The translations under genes were made by a program, and so were the position numbers. A DNA stretch of 64,000 nt from an uncultured Clostridia bacterium (GTDB lineage Bacteria > Bacillota > Clostridia > TANB77 > CAG-508): contig CAKOVP010000001.1 in NCBI GenBank assembly GCA_934122035.1, positions 1 through 64,000 on the forward strand. The letters run 5' to 3'. The notes beneath the pieces were generated by a model, which worked only from the letters and a program-made list of their open reading frames with translations, was not told the DNA's origin and made no database searches. Of this stretch, positions 54,796 through 63,002 are shown piece by piece (the first letter of the stretch is position 1; every line of letters starts with the position of its first letter).

Positions 54796-55629
54796 ATGGA
54801 TACAAGACCTATTGGAATGTTTGATTCTGGAGTCGGAGGACTTACAGTTTATAAAGAAATAAGAAAAAAGTTTTCAAATGAAGATATTATTTATTTAGGG
54901 GATACAAAAAGTTTCCCATATGGTAGTAAATCTAAGGAAAGTATTATTAATTTAACTAAAAATGGTATTGATTTTTTAATTAGTAAAAATGTAAAAGCAA
55001 TAATTATAGCATGTGGAACAGCTACCAGCCAGGCTTTAGATGTTGTAAAAAAATTATATAATATTCCTATTATTGGAATTATAGAACCTACTGCAAAATA
55101 TATTGCTAAAAATTCCAACATAAACAATGTTGGAATTGTTGCAACACATGGAACAATTAGAAGTAATGGTTGGCAAAATGCTTTATTAAAATATAATCCT
55201 AATTTGCATATAATAAATAGAGCCTGTCCATTACTTGCACCTATGGCAGAAGAAGGCTGGACAGACAACAGAGTTGCTGAACTTGCAGTTGCAGAATATA
55301 TGAAAGGATTAAATAATGTAGATGCACTAGTTTTAGGTTGTACACATTATCCTCTATTCACCAACATATTTAAAATGAATTTAAAAGCATCTGCAGAGAT
55401 AATTAATACTGGCACAATTATTGCCAATAGCCTTATCTCTACACTCGGCAAAAACCTATTAAATTCTAAAAATAATACTGGTATAACTCAAATTTATTTA
55501 ACTGACACAGAGTGTAATTTTATATCTGTTGCCAAGAATTTATTAAATGTACCTAGCCTTGTTGTAAACAAAGCTGATATGACTGATATAAAAATTGATA
55601 TTTCTGAATCATCTTCTATAAATGCTTAA
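54796..55629 (+). CDS. murI: Glutamate racemase
   Basis: Makes D-glutamate for peptidoglycan. 277 residues. Catalytic Cys pair visible: ACGTATSQALD (N-terminal) and LGCTHYPLF (C-terminal); start PIGMFDSGVGGLTVYKE is diagnostic. AAGAGGATTA before the ATG. Monocistronic with its own upstream region; terminator region follows before rpmB. Confidence 0.97.
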   Translation: MDTRPIGMFDSGVGGLTVYKEIRKKFSNEDIIYLGDTKSFPYGSKSKESIINLTKNGIDFLISKNVKAIIIACGTATSQALDVVKKLYNIPIIGIIEPTAKYIAKNSNINNVGIVATHGTIRSNGWQNALLKYNPNLHIINRACPLLAPMAEEGWTDNRVAELAVAEYMKGLNNVDALVLGCTHYPLFTNIFKMNLKASAEIINTGTIIANSLISTLGKNLLNSKNNTGITQIYLTDTECNFISVAKNLLNVPSLVVNKADMTDIKIDISESSSINA

Positions 55630-55746
55630 TTGGGCTAGCATATATTATTAGAGCAAAAAAATTATTGAAAAGACTTGTTTTTTTTGTTCATTTATGGTAT
55701 CATATGTAATAGTCGTTTTTAGTAAATCAATAGGAGGTGCAAAATC

Positions 55747-55944
55747 ATGGCAAAATGCGCAATTTGTGAAAAATCATTATCACACGGAAATAAAATAAGT
55801 ATAGCTCGTTCACACGTTAGTAGAAGAGCATCTAGAACTTGGAAACCAAATTTAAGAAGCGTTAGAGCTGTTATAGATGGAGAAACTAAAACAATTCACG
55901 TATGTTCAAAATGTTTACGTGCTGGAAAAGTTACAAGAGCTTAA
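55747..55944 (+). CDS. rpmB: Ribosomal protein L28
   Basis: 65-residue 50S protein, zinc-binding form with CAIC near the start and CSKC near the end. NKISIARSHVSRRASRTWKPN matches the family. GGAGGTG before the ATG. In spore formers rpmB usually borders spoVM, as it does here in inverted orientation. Confidence 0.97.
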   Translation: MAKCAICEKSLSHGNKISIARSHVSRRASRTWKPNLRSVRAVIDGETKTIHVCSKCLRAGKVTRA

Positions 55945-55965
55945 TTTATCTTAATTTATATAAAA

Positions 55966-55995
55966 TAAAAATAGGGATCGCCCTATTTTATTTTT
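55966..55995 (+). terminator. Terminator after rpmB
   Basis: AAAATAGGG and CCCTATTTT around loop ATCG, followed by a long T run, about 25 bp past the stop. Confidence 0.93.
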
Positions 55996-56033
55996 TTTGT
56001 TTTTTTCCATATTCATAATTACACAATTTTTCT

Positions 56034-56062
56034 AAAAAACAACTACCAGTGTTGGTAATTGT
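56034..56062 (-). terminator. Terminator after spoVM
   Basis: On the minus strand ACAATTACCA and TGGTAGTTGT (complements 56053-56062 and 56039-56048) with loop ACAC, then TTTTTT. It begins 10 bp past the spoVM stop. Confidence 0.88.
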
Positions 56063-56072
56063 TTTTTATGTA

Positions 56073-56153
56073 TTATTTTTCATCTTTTAATCCAAATATT
56101 AGTTTCACAAAGCCTCTTAAAAACTTTGGAACTCTTTTTACCACTATTTTCAT
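56073..56153 (-). CDS. spoVM: Stage V sporulation protein M (26 residues)
   Basis: MKIVVKRVPKFLRGFVKLIF followed by GLKDEK: the same length and plan as the Bacillus SpoVM amphipathic helix (PKFLGG...), which marks the positively curved forespore membrane and recruits SpoIVA. ATG 56153 has AAAGGA 11 nt upstream; a second ATG at 56162 sits too close to it. Next to rpmB, as in other endospore formers. Below the usual gene-finding cut-off. Confidence 0.9.
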   Translation of the reverse strand: MKIVVKRVPKFLRGFVKLIFGLKDEK

Positions 56154-56186
56154 ACTAATCATATCCTTTCTTAAAAACTGTTTTTT

Positions 56187-56342
56187 CTATTTTTTGCCAA
56201 ATAGCCAAGCAATTCCCATTATAAATACAGCACATCCTATTATAAATAACCAGCCTGTAATTGGAAGTAATAATACTAATAGTATGCCTGTTCCTATACC
56301 TATTAGACATACACCAATAGTTTTTTTTAATGCCTCAAACAT
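56187..56342 (-). CDS. Small two-helix membrane protein (51 residues)
   Basis: MFEALKKTIGVCLIGIGTGI, then LLPITGWLFIIGCAVFIMGI and AWLFGKK. Two hydrophobic helices with a Pro/Thr/Gly turn. AGGAGGTAA just upstream of the ATG at 56342. Probably co-transcribed with spoVM, 34 bp downstream. I do not recognise a named family; a small sporulation or envelope protein is likely. Confidence 0.75.
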   Translation of the reverse strand: MFEALKKTIGVCLIGIGTGILLVLLLPITGWLFIIGCAVFIMGIAWLFGKK

Positions 56343-56461
56343 ATTATTACCTCCTCTTTTATATTATAATATTACGAGTTTTACATAAGTGTGAAGAATT
56401 ATTTATTTTATTTTAAATTTGTTATATAATGTTGTCATAGACTTAAATGAAAGGATTTATT

Positions 56462-57088
56462 ATGACTAAAAATAATGCAATTGAAATTATAAAAATTCTT
56501 AAAGAATTATATCCAGATGCTAAGTGTAGCTTAAATTTTTCTACTCCTTTTGAGATCCTTGTTGCAGTTGTTCTTTCTGCACAATGCACAGATGATAGAG
56601 TAAACAAAGTAACTCCTGCACTATTTGCAAAATATAATACTCCAGAAGACTTTGTTAATATGGATATTGAAACTCTAGAAAAACTAATTCACTCTTGTGG
56701 ATTTTTCAAATCCAAGGCTAAAAACTTGAAGAAAACTGCTCAAATTTTAGTGGATAATTTTAATGGTCAAGTTCCTAATAATATGGAAGATTTAATTAAA
56801 CTTCCTGGCGTTGGTAGAAAAAGTTCTAATGTTATTATGCTAGAGGCTTTTAATATGCCACAAGGAATAGCAGTTGACACTCACTGCAAAAGAATTGCAA
56901 ATAGACTAGGCTTTTCTTCTGAAACTGATCCATATAAAATTGAGATGGATTTGCTAAAGGTAATTCCCTATGAATATTATAAAGATGTAAATCATTTATT
57001 CATTTGGCATGGAAGAAATTTATGTTCTTCGCAAAAACCAAAATGTGATAAATGTTCTTTGAAAAAATATTGCAATTTTAATGGGTAA
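56462..57088 (+). CDS. nth: Endonuclease III
   Basis: DNA glycosylase/AP lyase for oxidised pyrimidines. About 208 residues from ATG 56462, which follows AAAGGA; an ATG 15 bp earlier overlaps that site. Helix-hairpin-helix LPGVGRKSSNVIML with catalytic Lys, VDTHCKRIANRLG with catalytic Asp, and C-terminal CSSQKPKCDKCSLKKYC ligands for the 4Fe-4S cluster. Confidence 0.97.
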   Translation: MTKNNAIEIIKILKELYPDAKCSLNFSTPFEILVAVVLSAQCTDDRVNKVTPALFAKYNTPEDFVNMDIETLEKLIHSCGFFKSKAKNLKKTAQILVDNFNGQVPNNMEDLIKLPGVGRKSSNVIMLEAFNMPQGIAVDTHCKRIANRLGFSSETDPYKIEMDLLKVIPYEYYKDVNHLFIWHGRNLCSSQKPKCDKCSLKKYCNFNG

Positions 57089-57175
57089 AGTTCATATAAT
57101 TAGTTGACTTTTGGCAGATTTACATATATATTTATTTTAGTATTTTTAATACAATTTTACGAAAGGAGATTCAAT

Positions 57176-58384
57176 ATGAAATTACTTAAAAATTCAAAAG
57201 TAAAGCTAATTTTAGTTTTAGCATTATTAATTTGTTGTTTTGCATCATTTGCATACGCAGAAGAAAATGATATTGCTGTTATTAGTGCAAATCCAGATTC
57301 AAACTCTGAGACAGTTGTAACAGAGGAGGATAAAAATACAAATCCTGTTTCTACTTCAACTATAAACAAAAAAGATCAATTTTTAGGAGAAGATACTGTA
57401 ACCTTAGACACTCCTACTGCTGGAAATGTATTTATTATGGCAAATACTGTAAACATTAATACAACAATTGACGGAAATGTATTTATTATGGCAAATAAAG
57501 TTACATTTGGAACAAACACATACATTTATAGTGACGTATTTGTTATGGCAAATGAAGTTTCTGTTTCTGGTGCAATGTACGACATATATGCTTTGGTTAA
57601 TAAATTAGATTTAACTTCAAAAGCATATGTAATAAGAGATATAACAGCAGCTTCAAATACTTTAAATTTAAGTGGTTATATTAAGAGAAATGCTAACTTA
57701 GCTTTTAACACTGTTACAATTGATGAAGCAAATTGTCAAATTGGCGGAGATTTAAATTATTCTTCAGGTTCTGATTCTATACCAAGTTCTATAGTTGTTG
57801 GTGAAAAAACTTACACTGAAACAAAATCTGAAGTTCCAACAGTTCAAAGTGTTGTAAAAACATACATAAAAGACGCTGTAAGCGCTATTGTAATAGCATT
57901 GATTGTTGTTCTTATATTAACTTTTGCAACACCAAAATTTGCAGAAAAAGCTCAAACAATATTAACAACTAAACCATGGGCAACTCTTGGTTATGGAGCA
58001 TTAGCATTAATTGTTGTTCCTGTTGTTTGCTTTATATTATTCTGTACTGTAATTGGTATTATACCTGCAATAATTCTTTTATTAGCTTACATATTTGTAT
58101 TAAGTATTTCTTCTGCAATAATTTCTATTCCTGTTGGAAGAATGCTTTGTCAAAAGATGAAAAAAGATTCAAAAGGTATGTCTATATTAATGTCTATGGT
58201 AGCTTTCATTGTAATCTGGCTTGTTAGACAACTTCCAATTATAGGCGGAATTGCAACATTATTTGCAAATCTATTTGCTCTAGGACTTATTGTAAATTTA
58301 ATTTTTGATTCTAAATCAAGAAAAAAAGATTCAAATGTTGTAGCAAAAGAAACAGTTATAGTTGAGAAAAAAGAAGAAAAATAA
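57176..58384 (+). CDS. Exported bactofilin-like/beta-helix protein with C-terminal membrane domain
   Basis: 402 residues from ATG 57176 (GAAAGGAGA upstream). Signal peptide about 1-29 (FASFAYAEEN), a polar linker, then repeating short beta strands (GNVFIMANTVNINTTI, GNVFIMANKVTF, SDVFVMANEVSV) like a polymer-forming beta-helix (about 75-195), and from about residue 235 four membrane helices ending in a charged tail. The layout matches COG1664-linked membrane proteins. Possibly an envelope scaffold. A bidirectional terminator follows. Confidence 0.8.
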   Translation: MKLLKNSKVKLILVLALLICCFASFAYAEENDIAVISANPDSNSETVVTEEDKNTNPVSTSTINKKDQFLGEDTVTLDTPTAGNVFIMANTVNINTTIDGNVFIMANKVTFGTNTYIYSDVFVMANEVSVSGAMYDIYALVNKLDLTSKAYVIRDITAASNTLNLSGYIKRNANLAFNTVTIDEANCQIGGDLNYSSGSDSIPSSIVVGEKTYTETKSEVPTVQSVVKTYIKDAVSAIVIALIVVLILTFATPKFAEKAQTILTTKPWATLGYGALALIVVPVVCFILFCTVIGIIPAIILLLAYIFVLSISSAIISIPVGRMLCQKMKKDSKGMSILMSMVAFIVIWLVRQLPIIGGIATLFANLFALGLIVNLIFDSKSRKKDSNVVAKETVIVEKKEEK

Positions 58385-58390
58385 AACAAA

Positions 58391-58424
58391 AAATGAGATT
58401 TAAATTTTAGTTTAAATCTCATTT
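58391..58424. terminator. Bidirectional terminator
   Basis: AAATGAGATTTAAA (58391-58404) and TTTAAATCTCATTT (58411-58424), loop TTTTAG, a perfect 14-bp stem flanked by A and T runs between the convergent genes at 57176 and 58464. Confidence 0.93.
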
Positions 58425-58463
58425 TTTATGCTCTTAATATTTTATAATATTAGCTTAAATTAC

Positions 58464-59123
58464 TTAATGTTTTAGCTCCATTATTGTTTTTTTGTAATCT
58501 TTAGATGATGTTATAGCCGTTCCAGCAACTAGTATGTCTGCACCTGCATCTATCAATTTATTTGAATTATGCAAATTTATTCCACCATCAGCCTCTATGT
58601 CGTAGTTTAATTCATTCTCTTCTCTATACTTGTTTAACTCCCCTATTTTGTCTATTGTTTCTGGTATTAAAATTTGTCCACCTTTACCAGGTTCTACTGT
58701 CATTACTAATACTATGTGAACATATGGTAAAAATTCGTAAATCTCTGATACTGGTGTTTCTGGTTTTATAGATATTCCAACTCTTCTAACTTTTGTTTTT
58801 ATATAATCTATTAATTCCTTTACTTCTTCTTTATTTTTACAAGCCTCGTAATGAAATGTTATTATATTAGGCTGAAATATTTTATAGCTATCTACATAGT
58901 TTTTTATATCTTTTACCATTAAATGAATGTCTATTGGCTCACGAGTTATCTGATACAAATATTCGCTGTATTCTAGCATTAAATCGTGTGTATCATTTTT
59001 TACAAATTCTCCATCCATAACATCTATATGAAAATAATTTGTTTTTGCTTTTTCTAATTCTTTTATTGTATCTACTATATTATTTTTCTTTGCACTTAAT
59101 AATGATGTTGAAATTTCTACCAT
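58464..59123 (-). CDS. rpe: Ribulose-phosphate 3-epimerase
   Basis: Pentose-phosphate TIM-barrel enzyme, 219 residues. Motifs: EISTSLLSAKKNN, FHIDVMDGEFVKN, DIHLMVKDI, FHYEAC, VLVMTVEPGKGGQ and EADGGINLHN with phosphate loop VAGTAITSS. Somewhat more divergent than a typical Rpe (for example MTVEPGKGGQ), but all metal-ligand His/Asp positions are kept. Its start overlaps rsgA by 7 bp. Confidence 0.92.
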   Translation of the reverse strand: MVEISTSLLSAKKNNIVDTIKELEKAKTNYFHIDVMDGEFVKNDTHDLMLEYSEYLYQITREPIDIHLMVKDIKNYVDSYKIFQPNIITFHYEACKNKEEVKELIDYIKTKVRRVGISIKPETPVSEIYEFLPYVHIVLVMTVEPGKGGQILIPETIDKIGELNKYREENELNYDIEADGGINLHNSNKLIDAGADILVAGTAITSSKDYKKTIMELKH

Positions 59124-60001
59124 TTGTGGTCCTCCCTATCTTTTAATTCTTCATATATTTTTTTGTAGTTATTATATCTTGAAGTATTAATATTTCCCAC
59201 TTCTAATAACTCTTTTACTCCACATTCCTGCTCTTTTATATGGCTGCATCCAACATATTTGCAATTTTCAATTCCTTGTTTAAATTCTATAAAATAATGG
59301 TCTAAATCTTTATATGGAATTTCGAATATTTCAAATGTAGAAAAACCAGGAGTATCTGCTATATATGTATTTGGTTCTAATTCATAAAGTTTAATTCCAG
59401 TTGTAGTATTTTTTCCTTTTTTATTTTTAACACTTATTTCGCCTTCTTCTGTAATATTTGTTCTAAACAAATTATTTATAAGCGTTGATTTACCAACCCC
59501 AGAATTTCCAGAAAAAGCACTAATATTGTTTCTTAAAGTATCTTTTATTTCTTCTATTCCTACTCCATTTTTTGCATCTGTTTTTATTACTTTATATCCA
59601 ATTGGAGTATAAATTTTTTCTATATTTTCAAATTCTTTTTTTTCATCTAAATCCGTTTTATTTAAAACTATCACAGGCTTTATATTTAAAAATTCAGCAA
59701 ATGCAATTTGTTTATCTAATAATAATAAGTCTGGTTTTGGGTGCTTGCAAGACATAACAAATATAAGCTGTGTTAAATTTGCAAGCTTTGGTCTTTTTAT
59801 ATATGTTTTTCTTTCATTAATTTTTTCTATAACTGCTGTATTTTTTTCTTCTTCTATTATTTTGAATTGAACTACATCACCTACTACCGGAGATTGATTC
59901 TCATTTTTAAATTTTCCCCTTGCTGTGGCAACGTATTCTTTTTTATTTTCATCTTGTATTTTGTATAAATTTGCTTTATTTTCTACTATTAAACCTTGCA
60001 T
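59117..60001 (-). CDS. rsgA: Ribosome small subunit-dependent GTPase RsgA
   Basis: Circularly permuted GTPase that matures the 30S subunit. 294 residues: N-terminal OB fold (YVATARGKFKNENQSPVVGDVV), NKTDLDE (G4), FSGNSGVGKSTLINNL (P-loop), IADTPGFSTFE (G3), and C-terminal zinc motif with C-x-H (CKYVGCSHIKEQECGV). Followed by rpe with overlapping ends, the conserved order in this cluster. Confidence 0.97.
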   Translation of the reverse strand: MQGLIVENKANLYKIQDENKKEYVATARGKFKNENQSPVVGDVVQFKIIEEEKNTAVIEKINERKTYIKRPKLANLTQLIFVMSCKHPKPDLLLLDKQIAFAEFLNIKPVIVLNKTDLDEKKEFENIEKIYTPIGYKVIKTDAKNGVGIEEIKDTLRNNISAFSGNSGVGKSTLINNLFRTNITEEGEISVKNKKGKNTTTGIKLYELEPNTYIADTPGFSTFEIFEIPYKDLDHYFIEFKQGIENCKYVGCSHIKEQECGVKELLEVGNINTSRYNNYKKIYEELKDREDHKW

Positions 60002-60198
60002 CTATGCCTTCCTATAATTTTAACTATGTTCTTATTATACCAAATTTATGTTCTTTTTACAATAAAATATTTTTAGAACAAATTTTAAAATTTTCAATTT
60101 GCAGTTTTTCGCCTCTTTAAGCTAGTTATTTATTCTTTTATAACATTCAAAAAACGTATAATCATAAGATTTAAGTTATGTTTATACGTTTCTTTTTA

Positions 60199-62202
60199 TT
60201 ATTTAATTGTTATTTCTGTATCTGTTCCAAATGTTATATAGTAATTACTTGAAGAATAGTATGTTTTTTGTCCATTTTCAGATTTTATTGTTATGCTTAC
60301 TGTTATTTTTTCTCCATCGTTTCCTGTTAATCGAATTGCATAGTCTGTATCTGATCTGTCTACTCCTGTTCTTGTTTCTCCATTTAGTATTATTGTAACT
60401 TTACTATCGTCTGCTGTTGTTCCTGTTTCAGCATTTCCTACTGTATTTGTAGCTGAATTAGTTGGATTATATTTTGTTAAAGATTTTACATTTATTATAA
60501 CCTTTGCTTCTTTTGTTTGTTTTACTTTGTTTACCTTTAATGTTATTTCTGTTCCTTCGTCTATATTCTCTCCTGATTTTACGCTTTGTTCTTTAACAAT
60601 TCCATCATCGTTTGTAGCATCTAGGTTATATTCTACATTTACTTTTAAGTTCTTACCTTCTAGTGTTGCTGTTGCATCTTTTTCTGTTTTTCCAACTACG
60701 TTTGGCATTACTACTTGTGCAATTCCTGTTCCGATGCTAACGTGAATTTTTATTGTATCTCCTGCATTTGCTTCTGTGTTTGCGTCTACTTCTTGGCTTA
60801 TTACTATTCCTTCTTTTATTTCTTTACTTGTTTCTTCTATTTTTTCTGTTTTTAGCTTATTTGCTTCTAGTTCGGCAACTGCTTCGTCGTATGTCATTCC
60901 GGCAACTTTTGGAACTTTTACTTTTTCTGTTCCTTTGCTAACCTTTACTGTTATTGTGCTTTTTTCTTTTACAGTATAGTTTGCCATATATTTAGGGCTT
61001 TGCTCATATATTTGTCCTGCCTCGTATTCTGTGTTGTAGTCTTCGCTTTGTTTTACATATTCTAATTTTAATTTTTCTAGTTCTGCTTTTGCTTCTTCTT
61101 CTGTTTTACCAATTAAGTTTGGAATTTGCACACTCTTTGGTGAAGATGCATTAAGTGCTGCTGATGTTGCTGCTATGCTTCCAAAGAATAATATTATACA
61201 TATTAATAATATTACAGGTACTTTTGCTTTTGGATGTTCTGCAAAAAATTTTGCAAGTCCTTTTTTCTTTTTCTTGTTTGCATTTTTCTCTGCATTTCTA
61301 ACCATATCGTCTGTTACAACACCCATTCTTCTGGTTAGTCCATCATTAAAATCGTCTTCTTCTACAAAGTCTCCTTCTGGTTCTTTTAATGCTCTTGCTA
61401 AGTCTCTTAACATTTCTGTTGCAGTTTGATATCTTGCCATTGGCTCTTTTTGCATTGCTTTTAGTATTATATCGTTTACTGCTTTTGGTATATTATTATT
61501 TACTTCCATTGGTGGTACTGGTGGTTCCTGCATATGTTTTAGTGCAACCGATACTGATGTGTCGCTATCAAAAGGAACTCTGCCAGTTAACATTTCGTAC
61601 ATTACAACGCCTAAAGAATATATGTCTGATTTTGCATCTGTATAGCCACCCTTGGCTTGTTCTGGCGAAAAATAGTGTACTGAGCCAATTGTTGTTCCAA
61701 ATGCTGTTATTGTAGAATTTGATACTGCTTTTGCAATTCCAAAGTCTGTTACTTTTGCAACTCCGTCCTCTGTTATTATTATGTTATGTGGTTTTATATC
61801 TCTATGAACTATGTTGTTTCTGTGGGCTGTTTCTAATGCTGATGCAATTTGCATTGCTATATTTACAGACCATTTCCAAGGAAGTGCTCCTTCTTCTGTT
61901 ATTATTTGTTTTAGAGTCTTTCCTCTTATTAATTCCATCACTATATAATAAATTCCGTCTTCGTTTCCAACGTCATATATAGACACTATATTTGGATGTG
62001 TTAGGCTAGCTGCAGCTTGAGCCTCTGAATTAAATCTTTTTATAAATTCATCATCTGTTGTAAATTCGTCCTTTAAAACTTTTACAGCAACATTCCTATT
62101 TAAAACATTGTCTTTTGCAATGTATACTGTTGCCATTCCTCCAACACCAGTTTTACTAATTATTTCATATCTATTTGCTATTGTTCTTCCTATTATATTC
62201 AT
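60199..62202 (-). CDS. prkC: PASTA-domain serine/threonine protein kinase
   Basis: Membrane Hanks-type kinase that senses muropeptides/lipid II. 667 residues: kinase domain (about 10-270) with VAVKVLKDE, HRDIKPHNIII, DFGIAK and YSLGVVMYEMLTG; a juxtamembrane segment; one membrane helix (about 332-352, VILLICIILFFGSIAATSA); then three PASTA repeats (about 357-555) and a C-terminal extracellular domain. In Bacillus PrkC triggers germination. AAGGAA-type site before the ATG. Follows the cognate phosphatase by 41 bp. Confidence 0.97.
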   Translation of the reverse strand: MNIIGRTIANRYEIISKTGVGGMATVYIAKDNVLNRNVAVKVLKDEFTTDDEFIKRFNSEAQAAASLTHPNIVSIYDVGNEDGIYYIVMELIRGKTLKQIITEEGALPWKWSVNIAMQIASALETAHRNNIVHRDIKPHNIIITEDGVAKVTDFGIAKAVSNSTITAFGTTIGSVHYFSPEQAKGGYTDAKSDIYSLGVVMYEMLTGRVPFDSDTSVSVALKHMQEPPVPPMEVNNNIPKAVNDIILKAMQKEPMARYQTATEMLRDLARALKEPEGDFVEEDDFNDGLTRRMGVVTDDMVRNAEKNANKKKKKGLAKFFAEHPKAKVPVILLICIILFFGSIAATSAALNASSPKSVQIPNLIGKTEEEAKAELEKLKLEYVKQSEDYNTEYEAGQIYEQSPKYMANYTVKEKSTITVKVSKGTEKVKVPKVAGMTYDEAVAELEANKLKTEKIEETSKEIKEGIVISQEVDANTEANAGDTIKIHVSIGTGIAQVVMPNVVGKTEKDATATLEGKNLKVNVEYNLDATNDDGIVKEQSVKSGENIDEGTEITLKVNKVKQTKEAKVIINVKSLTKYNPTNSATNTVGNAETGTTADDSKVTIILNGETRTGVDRSDTDYAIRLTGNDGEKITVSITIKSENGQKTYYSSSNYYITFGTDTEITIK

Positions 62203-62243
62203 ATTAAATCTAAGTTCCTTTCTTAAGGTACATTTAAAATATT

Positions 62244-62981
62244 TTACATTACTATAACAACTGTTATGTTGTCATAACCCCCATTTTCATTTGCTTTTTT
62301 TATTAAGCATTCTGCAGAATTTTCTTTTTCTTGTTTTATTATTGTATATATTTCACTTTCTGGTACCATATTTGTTAAACCATCTGATGTCATTAATATT
62401 ATATCATCTTTTATAAATGTTTTTGTGTATATTTCTGGTTCAACATCTGGTGTGCATCCAAGTGCTTTTGTAAGCATATTTTTCTTTGGATGATGCCACG
62501 CTTCTTCCTTAGTTATTGTTCCGTCATCTACTAATGTTTGAACATAGCTATCATCTCTTGTAAGTCTTCTTATGAAGTCTTTTCTAATTCTATATACTCT
62601 ACTGTCTCCTATATGCGAAATATATATTCTACTATTATATATTAAACAAATATCTAAGGTAGTACCCATTCCAGACAAATCTTTTTTGCTTTGAGATTTT
62701 TTGTATACTATACTATCTGCGTATTTTGTTGCTTCCCTTAGCATATTTTCTATTTTTTCTTTGCTATCTTTGTTTTCTTTAAAGTGCTTGGTAATATAAT
62801 CTTTTGCAGATTCTACTGCCATTTTGCTTGCTACTTCTCCACCATTATATCCGCCCATTCCATCGGCTAGTATAAATAGCTTTATTTTGTCTTCTGGTTT
62901 TGATGCATAAAAATAGTCTTCGTTTAATTTACGTTCTTTTCCTATGTCTGTTTTAGCAAATATTTGCATATTTCCCTCCAT
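62244..62981 (-). CDS. prpC: PP2C-family protein phosphatase
   Basis: Mn-dependent Ser/Thr phosphatase that reverses the PASTA kinase's phosphorylations. 245 residues: FAKTDIGKERKLNEDYF, LADGMGGYNGGEVAS (metal Asp), SHIGDSRVYRI, TRDDSYV, LMTSDGLTNMV and NGGYDNITVV. Start chosen at ATG 62981, with GGAGGGAAAT upstream. Located between rlmN and prkC as in most Firmicutes. Confidence 0.97.
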   Translation of the reverse strand: MEGNMQIFAKTDIGKERKLNEDYFYASKPEDKIKLFILADGMGGYNGGEVASKMAVESAKDYITKHFKENKDSKEKIENMLREATKYADSIVYKKSQSKKDLSGMGTTLDICLIYNSRIYISHIGDSRVYRIRKDFIRRLTRDDSYVQTLVDDGTITKEEAWHHPKKNMLTKALGCTPDVEPEIYTKTFIKDDIILMTSDGLTNMVPESEIYTIIKQEKENSAECLIKKANENGGYDNITVVIVM

Positions 62982-63002
62982 TCTTTTTGTATGTTACTTT
63001 GC

